Assembly: GCF_004143485.2 (NCBI RefSeq)
Contig: NZ_ML974131.1
Span: forward strand, 241,867 to 305,866
Source: Halorussus amylolyticus
GTDB taxonomy: Archaea > Halobacteriota > Halobacteria > Halobacteriales > Haladaptataceae
Length of the DNA stretch: 64,000 nucleotides
Direction of reading: 5' to 3'
Both the position numbers and the translations under genes were made by a program. The notes under the pieces are model-generated. The model was not told the origin of the DNA, ran no database searches, and worked only from the letters and a program-made list of their open reading frames with translations. Every line of letters begins with the position of its first letter. Positions within the stretch are counted from its first letter, which is position 1. Positions 24,597 to 34,019 of the stretch are shown here, one piece after another.

Positions 24597-27397
24597 CGCC
24601 ACCGACCGACTACGCGCCGACCGGGTCGTTCGAGTCCGCGACCGTGACCGCGGTCGCCGCCGACGCCGACCGCGTCGTCCTCGGCACCGAGGCGGGCGAG
24701 ATTGCGGTCGTCTCCTCGGACGGCAGAACGACGACCGAGTTCGACGACCCGGTCGCCGACCTCGCGGTCGGCAACCGAATCTACGCGCTGGCAGGCGACA
24801 CCGTCGCCGCGCTCTCGGGCGCGGGCACCCGCGTCTGGTCGGTCGAACTCCCGTCGGCCGAGACGTTGGCCGCGCTTCCGGGGGCAGACGTGCTCGGCGT
24901 CGTGACCGACGACGACGCCTTCCTCGGATTCGACGGCGAGACCGGCAGCCAGCGGTTCGACGCGTCCGACCCTCACGCGGACGTGACCGATGACCCCGGT
25001 TTCTTCGCGACCGACGGCGCGTTCGTGTTCGTCGCGTGGTCGTTTCTCGCGGTCCGGAACCCCGACGGGAGCGAGCGGTTCGACCGAAACCTCGACGGCG
25101 CAATCGAGTCGGCCGGAATCGTCGGCGAGACCATCGTCGTCTCGCTCAAAGACGAGCGCGTGGTTGGAATCGACGCCGAGACCGGCGACCGGCAGTGGGA
25201 GCGCGAACTCACGGTCACCGACCTCCCCGAGCGCGGCGACGACGCCCTGTTGTTCACCGCCGATGGCGAACTGGTGTCGCTCGCGCCCGACGGCACGTAC
25301 GGACCGGTCACCGACCTCCCGAGCGGTGATGTCTACCCCACGAGCGACGGGAGTTTGTTCTGCGTCGTCGCCGACGGCACCGTCTCGGTGTATCGCTCCA
25401 TTGGCGACCCGTCCGAGGCGCTCGCGGTCGAAATCGACGACGCCGAACTCGTCCCCGGCGCGGCCGACGAACTCGACTTCACGGTCCGAAACGACGGCGA
25501 CGACCCCGTCTCGGCCGCGCTCGAAATCGACGGCGAGGGCGTCGTGTTCGCCGGTGGCGACCGCTCGATAGACCTCCCACCGGGCGAGTCTGCCGACCTG
25601 TCGGTGTCGGTCGGCACCGTGACCGCCGACCAGACCGCGACCGTCGCGGTCGGTATCCGCGACAGCACCTTGGCGTCGGCGTCGCTCCCGGTCGCGTCGA
25701 GCGCATCGCCGACCGATGCGCTCGACGTGACCGCCGAACTCGACGCCGTCGCTGACGGCACTGCCACGCTGGCCGTTACGGTCCGAAACGACGGCGAGAC
25801 GCCCCTCGACGGCGTTTCGGTGTCGCCCGGCGATGCTCGTTTCGAGCGACTCCGGTCCGGCGAGTCCGCGACCGCAACCGTCGAGACCGAGTTCGACCCC
25901 GGACGGACGGTTCCGTTGACGGTTCGAACCGAGCGTGGCGAGACCGGTACCGACGTGTCGCTCCCCGACCGTGCCGCCGACCTCGCAATCGAGGCGACCG
26001 ACCGGTCGTTCGTGGACGTTCGGGTCGAAAACGCGACCGACGCCGAACTCGCCGACGACCTCGCAGTCGAAGGGGACCGCGTCGGCGGGCGGGTCGAGCG
26101 CCGAGTCGAACTCCCCGGCGGGGGCGCGCTCGTTCTCGCGCTCCGACCCGAGACCGCGCCGGGCGAGGTGCGAGTGGACGCGAGTCTCGACGGACTCGGC
26201 GCGCGCGAGTCGGCGACGTTCGACGCCGGAGAGTTCGAGGTGCCAGCGCACGAGCGGCCGTCCGAACCGGTCGCTCGAAGCGCGACGAGCGAGGACGCAC
26301 AGGCGCGCACGCCGACCGGGGGTGCACCGTCGAACGCGGCGACCGACGCCGAGCGCAGGACTCCGGACCCGACCGGTGCGGTCCTCTCGGCCGACCGAAC
26401 CGTCGAATCGACCGACCCCGCCCGGACGCAGGGCGTGCGCGAGCGTCTCACAATCGAGAACGAGGGCGACGAGACCGCCGAGGACGTTCGGGCGTCGTTC
26501 CCCTCCGAGACGGCCGCGGTCGGCGCGCTCGCGCCGGGCGAGCGCGCCACCCTCGTACGCAGACACGCGTTCGCCGAGACGGGACCGGTCGAACTTCCGT
26601 CCGGAACCGTCACGGCTGAGAACGCGTCCGACGCCCGAATCGACGGACGAAGCCTCGCGGTCGGCCCCGCCGAGTTCGCGGTCGAAGTCGGCTTCGACGC
26701 CGACGACGGGGGTCGCCGTCTCGCGGTCACGCTCACCAATCGACGCGACGTGGGGTGTGACGTGACTCGAATCGGTGTCAAGGGATTCGGCGTGTGGGAC
26801 ACCGACCTTCGGGTCCCGCCGGGCGAGACGGTCGAGTGGACCCGCCCGGTCGAATCCGGGGGGCTGTCCGGGACCGCGGTCGAGACCGCGGTCGAGTACG
26901 CCTACGACGACCGCGACCCCGAACGGTGGGGGACGATGGGGTACGTTCCCGACGCCGACGCCGACGACCCGGAGGGTATCGACGCGCTCGCGGCGTCGGT
27001 CGGCGAGGAGACCCGCGTTTCGGGCGGCTACGGGAGCGTCGTCCTCGTGGTCGAGAACGCCTCGGGGTCGCCCGTTTCGGACGTGTCGGTCGAGGCGACC
27101 GGCGAGGCGGTCAGCGACCTGATGTACGCGGGGAGCGAGTCGGTAGAGCGCCTCGATGCGGACGAGGCGTTCACTCACTTCGTGGACGTGGAGGCCGAGG
27201 GCCCCGACGTTTCGGTCGCGGTCGCCCTCGCCACGGACGACGACGAGACCGAACTGACGCTCCGCGGCCCGGCCCCCGCCGACGAGGACGGCTGGTCCGA
27301 ATCGACGCTCGACGAGTGGCGCGTCGAGCGCGCGGACGGCGACGGGACCGACGACTCTCGGCCGACTCACGTCGCTTCGTCGTTCGCGGTGCAGTAG
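24593..27397 (+). CDS. Tubulin cluster gene 5: beta-propeller plus Ig-fold protein without signal peptide
   Basis: 934 residues. Residues about 1-270 have repeated strands like a PQQ/WD-type propeller (RVVLGTEAGEIAVVSSDG, IYALAGDTVAALSGAG, GIDAETGDRQWEREL). The rest is a series of CARDB/Ig-like domains (DFTVRNDGDDPVSAALEIDG, AVTVRNDGETPLDGVSV, LVVENASGSPVSDVSVEA). No signal peptide or membrane span is visible, so these usually extracellular folds would lie in the cytoplasm. It starts at a GTG overlapping the ATPase stop (GTGA). It may be an internal scaffold on which the ATPase works. An in-frame inverted repeat lies at 25695-25727. It converges with the minus-strand block; nothing gene-like lies in the 108-base gap. 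Confidence 0.8.
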   Translation: MTPPTDYAPTGSFESATVTAVAADADRVVLGTEAGEIAVVSSDGRTTTEFDDPVADLAVGNRIYALAGDTVAALSGAGTRVWSVELPSAETLAALPGADVLGVVTDDDAFLGFDGETGSQRFDASDPHADVTDDPGFFATDGAFVFVAWSFLAVRNPDGSERFDRNLDGAIESAGIVGETIVVSLKDERVVGIDAETGDRQWERELTVTDLPERGDDALLFTADGELVSLAPDGTYGPVTDLPSGDVYPTSDGSLFCVVADGTVSVYRSIGDPSEALAVEIDDAELVPGAADELDFTVRNDGDDPVSAALEIDGEGVVFAGGDRSIDLPPGESADLSVSVGTVTADQTATVAVGIRDSTLASASLPVASSASPTDALDVTAELDAVADGTATLAVTVRNDGETPLDGVSVSPGDARFERLRSGESATATVETEFDPGRTVPLTVRTERGETGTDVSLPDRAADLAIEATDRSFVDVRVENATDAELADDLAVEGDRVGGRVERRVELPGGGALVLALRPETAPGEVRVDASLDGLGARESATFDAGEFEVPAHERPSEPVARSATSEDAQARTPTGGAPSNAATDAERRTPDPTGAVLSADRTVESTDPARTQGVRERLTIENEGDETAEDVRASFPSETAAVGALAPGERATLVRRHAFAETGPVELPSGTVTAENASDARIDGRSLAVGPAEFAVEVGFDADDGGRRLAVTLTNRRDVGCDVTRIGVKGFGVWDTDLRVPPGETVEWTRPVESGGLSGTAVETAVEYAYDDRDPERWGTMGYVPDADADDPEGIDALAASVGEETRVSGGYGSVVLVVENASGSPVSDVSVEATGEAVSDLMYAGSESVERLDADEAFTHFVDVEAEGPDVSVAVALATDDDETELTLRGPAPADEDGWSESTLDEWRVERADGDGTDDSRPTHVASSFAVQ
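25695..25727. repeat. In-gene 14-base inverted repeat (5-base loop)
   Basis: Arms 25695-25708 and 25714-25727 around CCGAC, in frame in the propeller/Ig-fold gene between two Ig-like domains (VASSASPTDALDV). Confidence 0.8.
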
Positions 27398-27505
27398 TCG
27401 TCGGTACGAATTTTCCGCTCAGAAGTCAGTCGATTCGGTCGTGTAGCGCGAGCGATTTTCCGGGCTGTAAAAAGCGCGGTCGTCGAAAATCGAATCGAGA
27501 ACCGC

Positions 27506-30199
27506 CTACGACGCCACGAGGAAGTCGCCGCTGACCGCTTCGCGGGCGTCCCGGACGTAGGCGTAGGTGTTCCGACCGAGGTATCCCAGCAGTCCCACGA
27601 ACAGCAGACCGGAGACTGCGGTCGAACCGTACAGCGAGTAGCGCGCGAGCTGGAGCTGACTCGCGGCCTGCTGGCGCTCGCTCGTCACGCGGTCGGCCTC
27701 CTCGTCGGCTCCGGCGGCCTCGAACGACGCCGCTGCGTCGTCGTAGGCCGAGAGGACCGACGACGACTGGGTGGTGAACGCGTCCCAGTTCGCCGGGCTG
27801 AACACGAGCGGCTGTCCCGCGACGACCGTCACGGTCCCGTCGCGCATCTCCTCGCGCACGTCGCGGGCCTCTTGCCGCTGTTCGTTGCCCTGTGCCACCG
27901 TCTCGCTGTACTCGTCGAACGCCGCCGAGGACTCGGCTCGGAGCTCCTCCGCGCGTTCCTCGTCGCCCTGGAGTGACGCGAGCTGTGCGAGCTGACGGTT
28001 GATGTTCGCTTGCTCTATCATCGAGACGTCGTCGGATTCGAGCTGTGACTCGTAGTACGTGGTCTGCTCGTCCACGAGGTTGTTGACGGTCTCCTCGGCC
28101 GCGTCTCGGGACTCCCCGGCCGACGACTGTAGCTCGTCGTCGTCGTACTCGTCGATGTAGCTGTCGAGGAGATTGTAGGTCGCGGCGGCTCGAACGACTT
28201 CGTCCTGAGCCGCCTCGTTGCCGTCGCTCTCCATCGTGTCTCTGGCAGACTCGACCGATTCTACGAACAGGAGCGTACTCCGTCCGGCCGCAATCGAGGT
28301 CGTGAGGTCGGTCCGCGACACGTCCCCGCCCTCGCGAAGCTCGCCTTCGAGCGTGTCGAGCGTCGTCACCATCCCCGATGCGGTGTCGCTCCGCCAGTCG
28401 TTCCCGTCAGTGTACTCCGCGAGCGGGTCGCGTATCTCCTCGAACGACACCGGCTCGGGGGTCGCGGTCACGGTGACGGTCTCGGACTCGATGTCGTCGC
28501 CGGTCACTTCGAACTCCCACGTGTACTCGCGGTAGAGTTCCGCGGAGGTGTCGAACTCGACCGCGACGACGAGCGGCGCGGTCTCGCCCGCGGTCAGCGT
28601 CTCCGGCGGGCGGTCTACGACCGTGAGCCACTCGTCGGGACCCGACTCTTTGGTGATTTCGAGGTTCGACACGTCGCGGTACTCCAGCGCCTCCGCGATG
28701 TCGGTACTCTCGGTGAGGTTCTCGGTCACGATGACGTCGCCGTACTCGATTGACGTGCGCTCGACCGCGAGTTCCACGTCGTGAGTGACCTCCACGTCCG
28801 AGGTGACGCTCTCGGTGCCGTCCTCGTCGGAATCGACCTCGACGGTCAGGGGGTAGCTCCCCTCGGGCGTTCCGGGGTCGGCCTCGATTTCGACTTCGAC
28901 CTCGCCGGACTCCTGTCCCTGTATCGTGTCCGGGGAGTCCACGACGCTCGCGCTCACGTCGGCGTCGTCGATTCCGGCGCTCGCGCCGAACACGTTCAGC
29001 TCTTGGTCGCCGTCGTTCGGGACATCGACCGTGACGGTCTGGGTGTGGGAACTCACTTCCGACTGGGGTTCGTCGAACACCATCTCGGTGTCCGACATCG
29101 ACAGGTCGCCGAACCGCGCGGGGTAGATGACTCGTCCCGTGAACGTCACCTCCTCGCCCACGCCGTTCTCGCTGTCGGGCGTGAGTCGGGCGTCGAATTC
29201 GAGGTCGCTGTGCTGGGGTGCGTTGTCGCCCGCCGATATCGTCACCTCGGCGGTGTCGCTTCCGCCCGCCGAGGTGCTGACGTAGGGCAGGCCGCTGAAG
29301 TCTATCGACCCGTGCTGGTCGGACGACGTGACCTGCGAGTCCACACCCGAGATGCCGGTGGAGCCGCCCTCCTCGGTGATGGTGAACTCGGTCGTCTCGT
29401 CGGTACCGACGAGCACGTCGCCGACGTCCACCTCGTCGTCGTCGACGCCGAGGACGGCGGGCTTTGTGACTTGGACTTCGACGGGGAACGTCTCGGTGTT
29501 GCCAAGGTTGTCAGTCACCGTGGCGTCGAACTGATAGGTGCCCTCGTTCAGCGACGAGTCCGCCGTGAGTTCGAGGGTCGCGGTGGTGCTCCCACCGGCG
29601 TCGATTCGGTTCGGAAGCCCGGAGTAGTCCACGCTGAGACCGCTTGGCACGCCGCTGAAGGTGATATCAGTCGGGCGCATCTCGCCGCTACCGACGTTGT
29701 CGATGTCTACCTCGTGTTCGGCCGTCCCCTCGTTCTGCGATTCGAACGCGAGGTCCACGTTCTGTTGGAAGATGCCGTCGATTTGCGGTGCGACGACTTC
29801 GACGTCTATCTCCTCGTAGGGACCGCTCTGGAAGATGTTCTCGACGTACCGTTGGGGTGCGGCGTTCTCGCTGACCGTCACTTCGTAGGTGACCTCGTAC
29901 TCGCTGCCCGCGACGAGGTTCCACGAGGTTCCCTCGCCGCTCTGCCCGTTACCCTCCCACTCACTGAATTCGAACACGACGTTGCCGCCGTCGGCCTGGA
30001 TTCGGTCGTTGGCGGTCACGCTCTCGTTCGAACTCGCGGTGAAGGTGTGGGTCACCGTCTGAGTCGTCGTCCCTGAGGACCCCTCGGCGGCGTCGGCGAG
30101 TTGGACGGTGCCGTCGATGTTGGCCGCCGCGCTCCCCGCGAAGCCGTGGAGACCCACCATCAGCGCCACCGCGACCACGAGGACGGTGCGGCTATCCAT
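27506..30199 (-). CDS. Tubulin cluster gene 17: secreted Ig-repeat protein with C-terminal anchor
   Basis: 897 residues. A signal peptide (about 1-26, MDSRTVLVVAVALMVGLHGF then ASA-type cleavage) leads to several COG1361/CARDB-like beta domains up to about residue 590. Next comes an alpha-helical region rich in Glu and Ala (about 600-850), then one membrane helix (about 862-882) and a short cytoplasmic tail. It resembles haloarchaeal S-layer-associated surface proteins, but the long helical stalk next to the membrane is unusual. It starts eight bases inside the end of gene 16, so it is translationally coupled. It is the last gene of the minus block. Function inferred: external module of the cluster's envelope complex. 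Confidence 0.8.
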   Translation of the reverse strand: MDSRTVLVVAVALMVGLHGFAGSAAANIDGTVQLADAAEGSSGTTTQTVTHTFTASSNESVTANDRIQADGGNVVFEFSEWEGNGQSGEGTSWNLVAGSEYEVTYEVTVSENAAPQRYVENIFQSGPYEEIDVEVVAPQIDGIFQQNVDLAFESQNEGTAEHEVDIDNVGSGEMRPTDITFSGVPSGLSVDYSGLPNRIDAGGSTTATLELTADSSLNEGTYQFDATVTDNLGNTETFPVEVQVTKPAVLGVDDDEVDVGDVLVGTDETTEFTITEEGGSTGISGVDSQVTSSDQHGSIDFSGLPYVSTSAGGSDTAEVTISAGDNAPQHSDLEFDARLTPDSENGVGEEVTFTGRVIYPARFGDLSMSDTEMVFDEPQSEVSSHTQTVTVDVPNDGDQELNVFGASAGIDDADVSASVVDSPDTIQGQESGEVEVEIEADPGTPEGSYPLTVEVDSDEDGTESVTSDVEVTHDVELAVERTSIEYGDVIVTENLTESTDIAEALEYRDVSNLEITKESGPDEWLTVVDRPPETLTAGETAPLVVAVEFDTSAELYREYTWEFEVTGDDIESETVTVTATPEPVSFEEIRDPLAEYTDGNDWRSDTASGMVTTLDTLEGELREGGDVSRTDLTTSIAAGRSTLLFVESVESARDTMESDGNEAAQDEVVRAAATYNLLDSYIDEYDDDELQSSAGESRDAAEETVNNLVDEQTTYYESQLESDDVSMIEQANINRQLAQLASLQGDEERAEELRAESSAAFDEYSETVAQGNEQRQEARDVREEMRDGTVTVVAGQPLVFSPANWDAFTTQSSSVLSAYDDAAASFEAAGADEEADRVTSERQQAASQLQLARYSLYGSTAVSGLLFVGLLGYLGRNTYAYVRDAREAVSGDFLVAS

Positions 30200-31199
30200 G
30201 GACGACCTCCTCGGTCAGCACGATGTCACCGATTTGGGAGTCCTCCACGTCCTTCGCCCACGCCGAGAGGCGGTGGGCGACGACCATCGCGACGAGCGCG
30301 ACCACGAGCGCGAAGCCGACCGCGAGGATTACGCTCGCGACCGCGAGCGAGAACACGGTCGATTGGGCGCGCTCGCTCATCGTTCCGACCGTCTCCGACC
30401 GGTCCGACAGGCCGTGTTCGGCCGTGGCCTCCGACGCCGTACCGAGTCGGTCGCTCGCAGTTCTGGCGTCGGCGTAGTGGTCGAACACGGAGACGGTGTG
30501 GGTCGTGAGCGCGCCGACCGGCGAGGTGCACGACTCGCCGCAGTCGGCGAAGAACGCGTCTGCGGCCGCCACCGACTCGTTCACGGTCTCCACGTCGCTC
30601 TCGTACGTCGATTGGAGGCTCTCGCGCTGGACTACCAGATTCGAGTACTCCTCGACTGCGCCGCCGCGCTGGTAGGCGGTCGCGGCGCTTCCCATCAGTT
30701 CGAGCGCGACCCGGGTGTCGTTGGCCGCGAGCGCCTCGTCGTGGAGCGTCTCGCCCTGATTCTGGTAGAAACGGTCGAGCGCGATGGACGTTAGCGCGGC
30801 GTACTGGCTCCCGCCCGCCGACCGAAGCTCCTCCAAACGGGCTTCGGTCTCGTTCGCGCGGTCAATGCTCTCGGCGCGCTCGCCCGACTGGCTCAGTTCG
30901 TACGCCTCGTCGAAGCTCACCAGCACGTCGTAGACGAGCGCCATTCGGTCGGCCTTCGCGTCGGTGAACTCGCCGACCTGCACGGCCGAGACGGCCTGTG
31001 CGCGCACGACTTCGAACTCGCTGTACTCCTCGAACGCCTCCTGTCCTTCGAGCGCCCGGAGCGATTCGAGGTACTCGTCGGCCGTCTCGGGCGACGAGTC
31101 TTGGGTCGCCGCGCTGGCGGCGGTCGCGGGAGCGACCGCCGACCAGCAGACGAGGACGACCACGAACACGCATCGGGCGCGCTTGTGTTTTCCTGCCAT
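30192..31199 (-). CDS. Tubulin cluster gene 16: secreted helical protein with C-terminal TM
   Basis: 335 residues. The signal peptide (about 1-28, ARCVFVVVLVCWSAVAPATA) is followed by an extracytoplasmic helical domain. It contains a probable disulfide pair in FADCGESCTSP near residue 220. A hydrophobic helix at about 285-310 is followed by a short cytoplasmic tail (AWAKDVEDSQIGD). The architecture mirrors the membrane-proximal half of gene 17, so they may pair. The ATG at 31199 was chosen because it begins the signal peptide; longer in-frame sequence is non-acidic. The stop overlaps the start of gene 17; gene 15 ends 13 bases upstream. Confidence 0.78.
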   Translation of the reverse strand: MAGKHKRARCVFVVVLVCWSAVAPATAASAATQDSSPETADEYLESLRALEGQEAFEEYSEFEVVRAQAVSAVQVGEFTDAKADRMALVYDVLVSFDEAYELSQSGERAESIDRANETEARLEELRSAGGSQYAALTSIALDRFYQNQGETLHDEALAANDTRVALELMGSAATAYQRGGAVEEYSNLVVQRESLQSTYESDVETVNESVAAADAFFADCGESCTSPVGALTTHTVSVFDHYADARTASDRLGTASEATAEHGLSDRSETVGTMSERAQSTVFSLAVASVILAVGFALVVALVAMVVAHRLSAWAKDVEDSQIGDIVLTEEVVHG

Positions 31200-31212
31200 G
31201 TTTTCCTCCCGG

Positions 31213-34017
31213 TTAGAACACCGTCCGCTCCAGTCTGCTCCGCAGTTCGTCGTGGTCGAACAGTTCGTCCACGCCGTCGAGCAGTCCGATTGCGACGAAC
31301 GCGACCGCGGCCCCGCGAACCCGGTCATCGCCCCGCTCGGAGTTGACGAACTCTTTGACGCCGTCCCACAGCTCTCGGGCGGGCGCGACCACCGCGAGGT
31401 CCGACCGCTCGCGGTCGATTCGGTCGTCCACCGCCCGGAGCCGCTGGAGCACGGTCTGGCGCTGGCTCGTCCGGTCGTCTTCGAGGAGTTCGAACAGCGC
31501 GTCGGCGTCGAAGCTCCCCGACCACTCGACCCACTCGTCGGGCATGTCGGCGCACGCCCCGAACAGGTCGGTGTTCCGCTTGGTGGTCATCGCGGTGTGT
31601 ATCAGTTCGACCGCCTCCTCGGCCGCGTCGAGGAGCGCCGCCACGACCGCGTCGGGGTCGGCGTCCGCGGTGGCGAAGCGATGACCCTGCCGAGACGTGC
31701 GCTCGACCGTGTCCACCAGCGCGGTCACGACGCTCCCGTAGTACCGCGGCACCGCCACGTCGCGTCCGCTCGCGGCGGCGAGCGACTCCACGTCCTGTCG
31801 AATCGAGGTGATTCGGTCGCGCTCGGCGCGTCCGAGGGTGAACTCGAACGGCGAGTCGAGCGTCTCGCGGGTCCGCCCGCCGTCGCGGACCTCGACCCGC
31901 TTCGACTGGGCCGAAAAGGCGTTTCCACCGCCGGAGAACTCCAGTCGGGCCTCGTAGGTGCCGACGAGCAGGTCGTCGAACGTCGCGACTCCCGACTCGT
32001 CGGTGGTCGCCCGGTGGGTCCCGCCGAGTTCGGCCACGGCGTCCTCCTCCGGCCGAATCTCGACCGGAAGCCCCGCGACCGGCGTCCCCTCGACGGTCGC
32101 GGTCACGTCGAGTCGCCCGGTCAACTGTCGGAGCGTCAGCGAGTCCTCGACCGGCGCGGAACCGCCCAACGAGAGCGTCGCCGCGTCGCTCTCGTACTTC
32201 TCGTGGTCGGCCGACACCTCGACTTCGGTCGCCGCGAAGGGAACCGAGAGCCCCACTCTCCCGCGGTCGTCGGTCCGCTCGGTTCGTGAGTCGCCGTTGT
32301 CGAGCGTCGCGGTGACGGGGATGTCCGACAGGGGTTCGCCGTCGTCGTCGGTCACCGACACGCGGGCTTTCTTCGGCCCGAACTCGAAGCCGACCTGTTT
32401 GTCGCCCCGGACGTTCACGGTCTTCTGTTCGGTGACGCCACCGGTCTCGGCTTCGAGAATCCACGTCCCGCGTTCGAGCGTGAGCGACCCCGCTCCGTCC
32501 GAGACGGTGGTCTCCTCGGTGTCCTGATGACCGTTCGTGAAGTTGTTCTTCGCAGTCGCGGTCACTTTCGCATCGAGGTTGGTGCCGGTCCCCGCGTCCT
32601 CGACGGTGACGGTGACCGAGGGGTCGGTGGCCGCGGCCGGGGGTGCCGAACTCCCGGTCGTCACCGAGGGAGTTCGGCGCTTTCGAATCAGTGCGATACC
32701 CGCGCCAGCGCCCAGTACCACGAGCGTCCCCGCGATGGCTGCCACGCCGAGTAGGCCGCCGGGAACGGCCGCGAACGTCCCGCCGGAATCGCCGTCGGCG
32801 TTCGCGGCGTCGCCGCTCTCGCCGGTGGAGGAGTCGGCCGGGGCGTAGCTCAGAGTGCTGTTGTCGGGTTCGGGTCCGTCGATTTCTGCGCGGACGAATC
32901 GGTCGCCCGCGAGCATGAGTCGATAGCTTCCGTTCGGATGCAGTCGATAGTCGGTTCCGCTCAGGTCGAGGGTTCCGTTCTCGACCGAGACGGTCGCGTT
33001 CACCGCCGCCGACTCCTCGTCCACGACGTGCATCAAGAGCGTCGCGCCGTCGGCCGAAAGCGACTCGTCGCTGAAGTTCACCGCGGTTCCGTTCGACGCC
33101 ACGGTCGCGGTCATCGTCTCGGTCTCGCCGCCCTCGGGACTGGCGTCCTCGAACAGCGGGTCGCCGCCGTGATACGCCGAGACGCTCAGGGCCCCGGCGC
33201 TCGCGAGCGCCTCGTCGGTGACCGCGAGTTCGGTCCCGCTCGCCGTCACCGTCGCCGCGTAGGTCCCGGTCGGGTTCTCGGTGGTCACCACGAGGTCGTA
33301 GTCGGTGTCGGCGACCACGAACGGGTTCACGACGACCGTCTCGTTGCCGTCGCGTTCGATTTCGGTCGCACCGGTCACGAGCGACCGGAGATTCACGTCT
33401 GTCGAATTTCCGTTCGAGACCTGAATCGTCGCGCTCTGTTCGAGCGGGAGGTCGAGGCGGTCGGGCGCGAGCGACGCCGCGAGAACGTCGGTGCCGTTTC
33501 GGTACTCGACGGTCGCATCGACCGGCCCGGTCTCGCCGTCGAGTCGGGCGTCGGCACCGCCGCCGTCGGCGTAGCCGAGCGCCTGCGTGACCGGCAGTTC
33601 GAGCGTCGCGCCCGAAAGCTTCGCGGACGCGGACCCGTCGAACGTGAGTAACTGGAGGTTCTCGTGCTCGGTGACGGCGCTTCCGTTCTGCGGTTTCACC
33701 GTGACGCTCGCGTTCGAGAGGTCGGTCTGCGGTTCGCTGAGTCGCGCGACGGGCACGCTGTACGTTGCTTCGCCCGCTCCGGCACTCGCGTTTCGGTCCA
33801 CAGAGCCACCCGCCGCGCTGACGGTGACGTTCCGGTTGTCGCCGTCGAAGTGCTGTGCGCCGAGGGTTATCTCCAGCGTGTCGCCGTTGCGGGTCACGTG
33901 GTCGCCGCCGTGGGCGCTCCCGACGCCCGCGACCGCCGCGACCATCGAGCAGACGAGGAGCGCGGCGACGACGACCGCGCCCGCGCGTTCGAGTCGTGAG
34001 TGACGCGTGCCTGGCAT
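31213..34017 (-). CDS. Tubulin cluster gene 15: transmembrane protein with Ig folds on both sides
   Basis: 934 residues. A signal peptide (about 1-35, AGAVVVAALLVCSMVAAVAG) leads to an extracellular beta-rich region with many N-glycosylation sequons to about 415. One membrane helix spans about 418-445 (LLGVAAIAGTLVVLGAGAG), stopped by IRKRR. The C-terminal half, predicted cytoplasmic, has CnaB/carboxypeptidase regulatory-like domains (KVTATAKNNFTNGHQDTEE, LSDIPVTATLDNGDSRTE, VAGLPVEIRPEEDAVAELGG) and then a helical domain of about 200 residues. Cytoplasmic Ig-like domains are unusual and echo gene 5. The ATG at 34017 is preferred; upstream in-frame sequence is a shadow of the tubulin gene. 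The gap from gene 14 is two bases. Confidence 0.78.
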   Translation of the reverse strand: MPGTRHSRLERAGAVVVAALLVCSMVAAVAGVGSAHGGDHVTRNGDTLEITLGAQHFDGDNRNVTVSAAGGSVDRNASAGAGEATYSVPVARLSEPQTDLSNASVTVKPQNGSAVTEHENLQLLTFDGSASAKLSGATLELPVTQALGYADGGGADARLDGETGPVDATVEYRNGTDVLAASLAPDRLDLPLEQSATIQVSNGNSTDVNLRSLVTGATEIERDGNETVVVNPFVVADTDYDLVVTTENPTGTYAATVTASGTELAVTDEALASAGALSVSAYHGGDPLFEDASPEGGETETMTATVASNGTAVNFSDESLSADGATLLMHVVDEESAAVNATVSVENGTLDLSGTDYRLHPNGSYRLMLAGDRFVRAEIDGPEPDNSTLSYAPADSSTGESGDAANADGDSGGTFAAVPGGLLGVAAIAGTLVVLGAGAGIALIRKRRTPSVTTGSSAPPAAATDPSVTVTVEDAGTGTNLDAKVTATAKNNFTNGHQDTEETTVSDGAGSLTLERGTWILEAETGGVTEQKTVNVRGDKQVGFEFGPKKARVSVTDDDGEPLSDIPVTATLDNGDSRTERTDDRGRVGLSVPFAATEVEVSADHEKYESDAATLSLGGSAPVEDSLTLRQLTGRLDVTATVEGTPVAGLPVEIRPEEDAVAELGGTHRATTDESGVATFDDLLVGTYEARLEFSGGGNAFSAQSKRVEVRDGGRTRETLDSPFEFTLGRAERDRITSIRQDVESLAAASGRDVAVPRYYGSVVTALVDTVERTSRQGHRFATADADPDAVVAALLDAAEEAVELIHTAMTTKRNTDLFGACADMPDEWVEWSGSFDADALFELLEDDRTSQRQTVLQRLRAVDDRIDRERSDLAVVAPARELWDGVKEFVNSERGDDRVRGAAVAFVAIGLLDGVDELFDHDELRSRLERTVF

Positions 34018-34019
34018 GG

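Noticed and set aside
24395-27370. Long minus-strand ORF opposite cluster gene 5
   Set aside because: Arg/Val-rich shadow; the plus strand encodes acidic Ig-like repeats with good codon use and overlaps in an operon.
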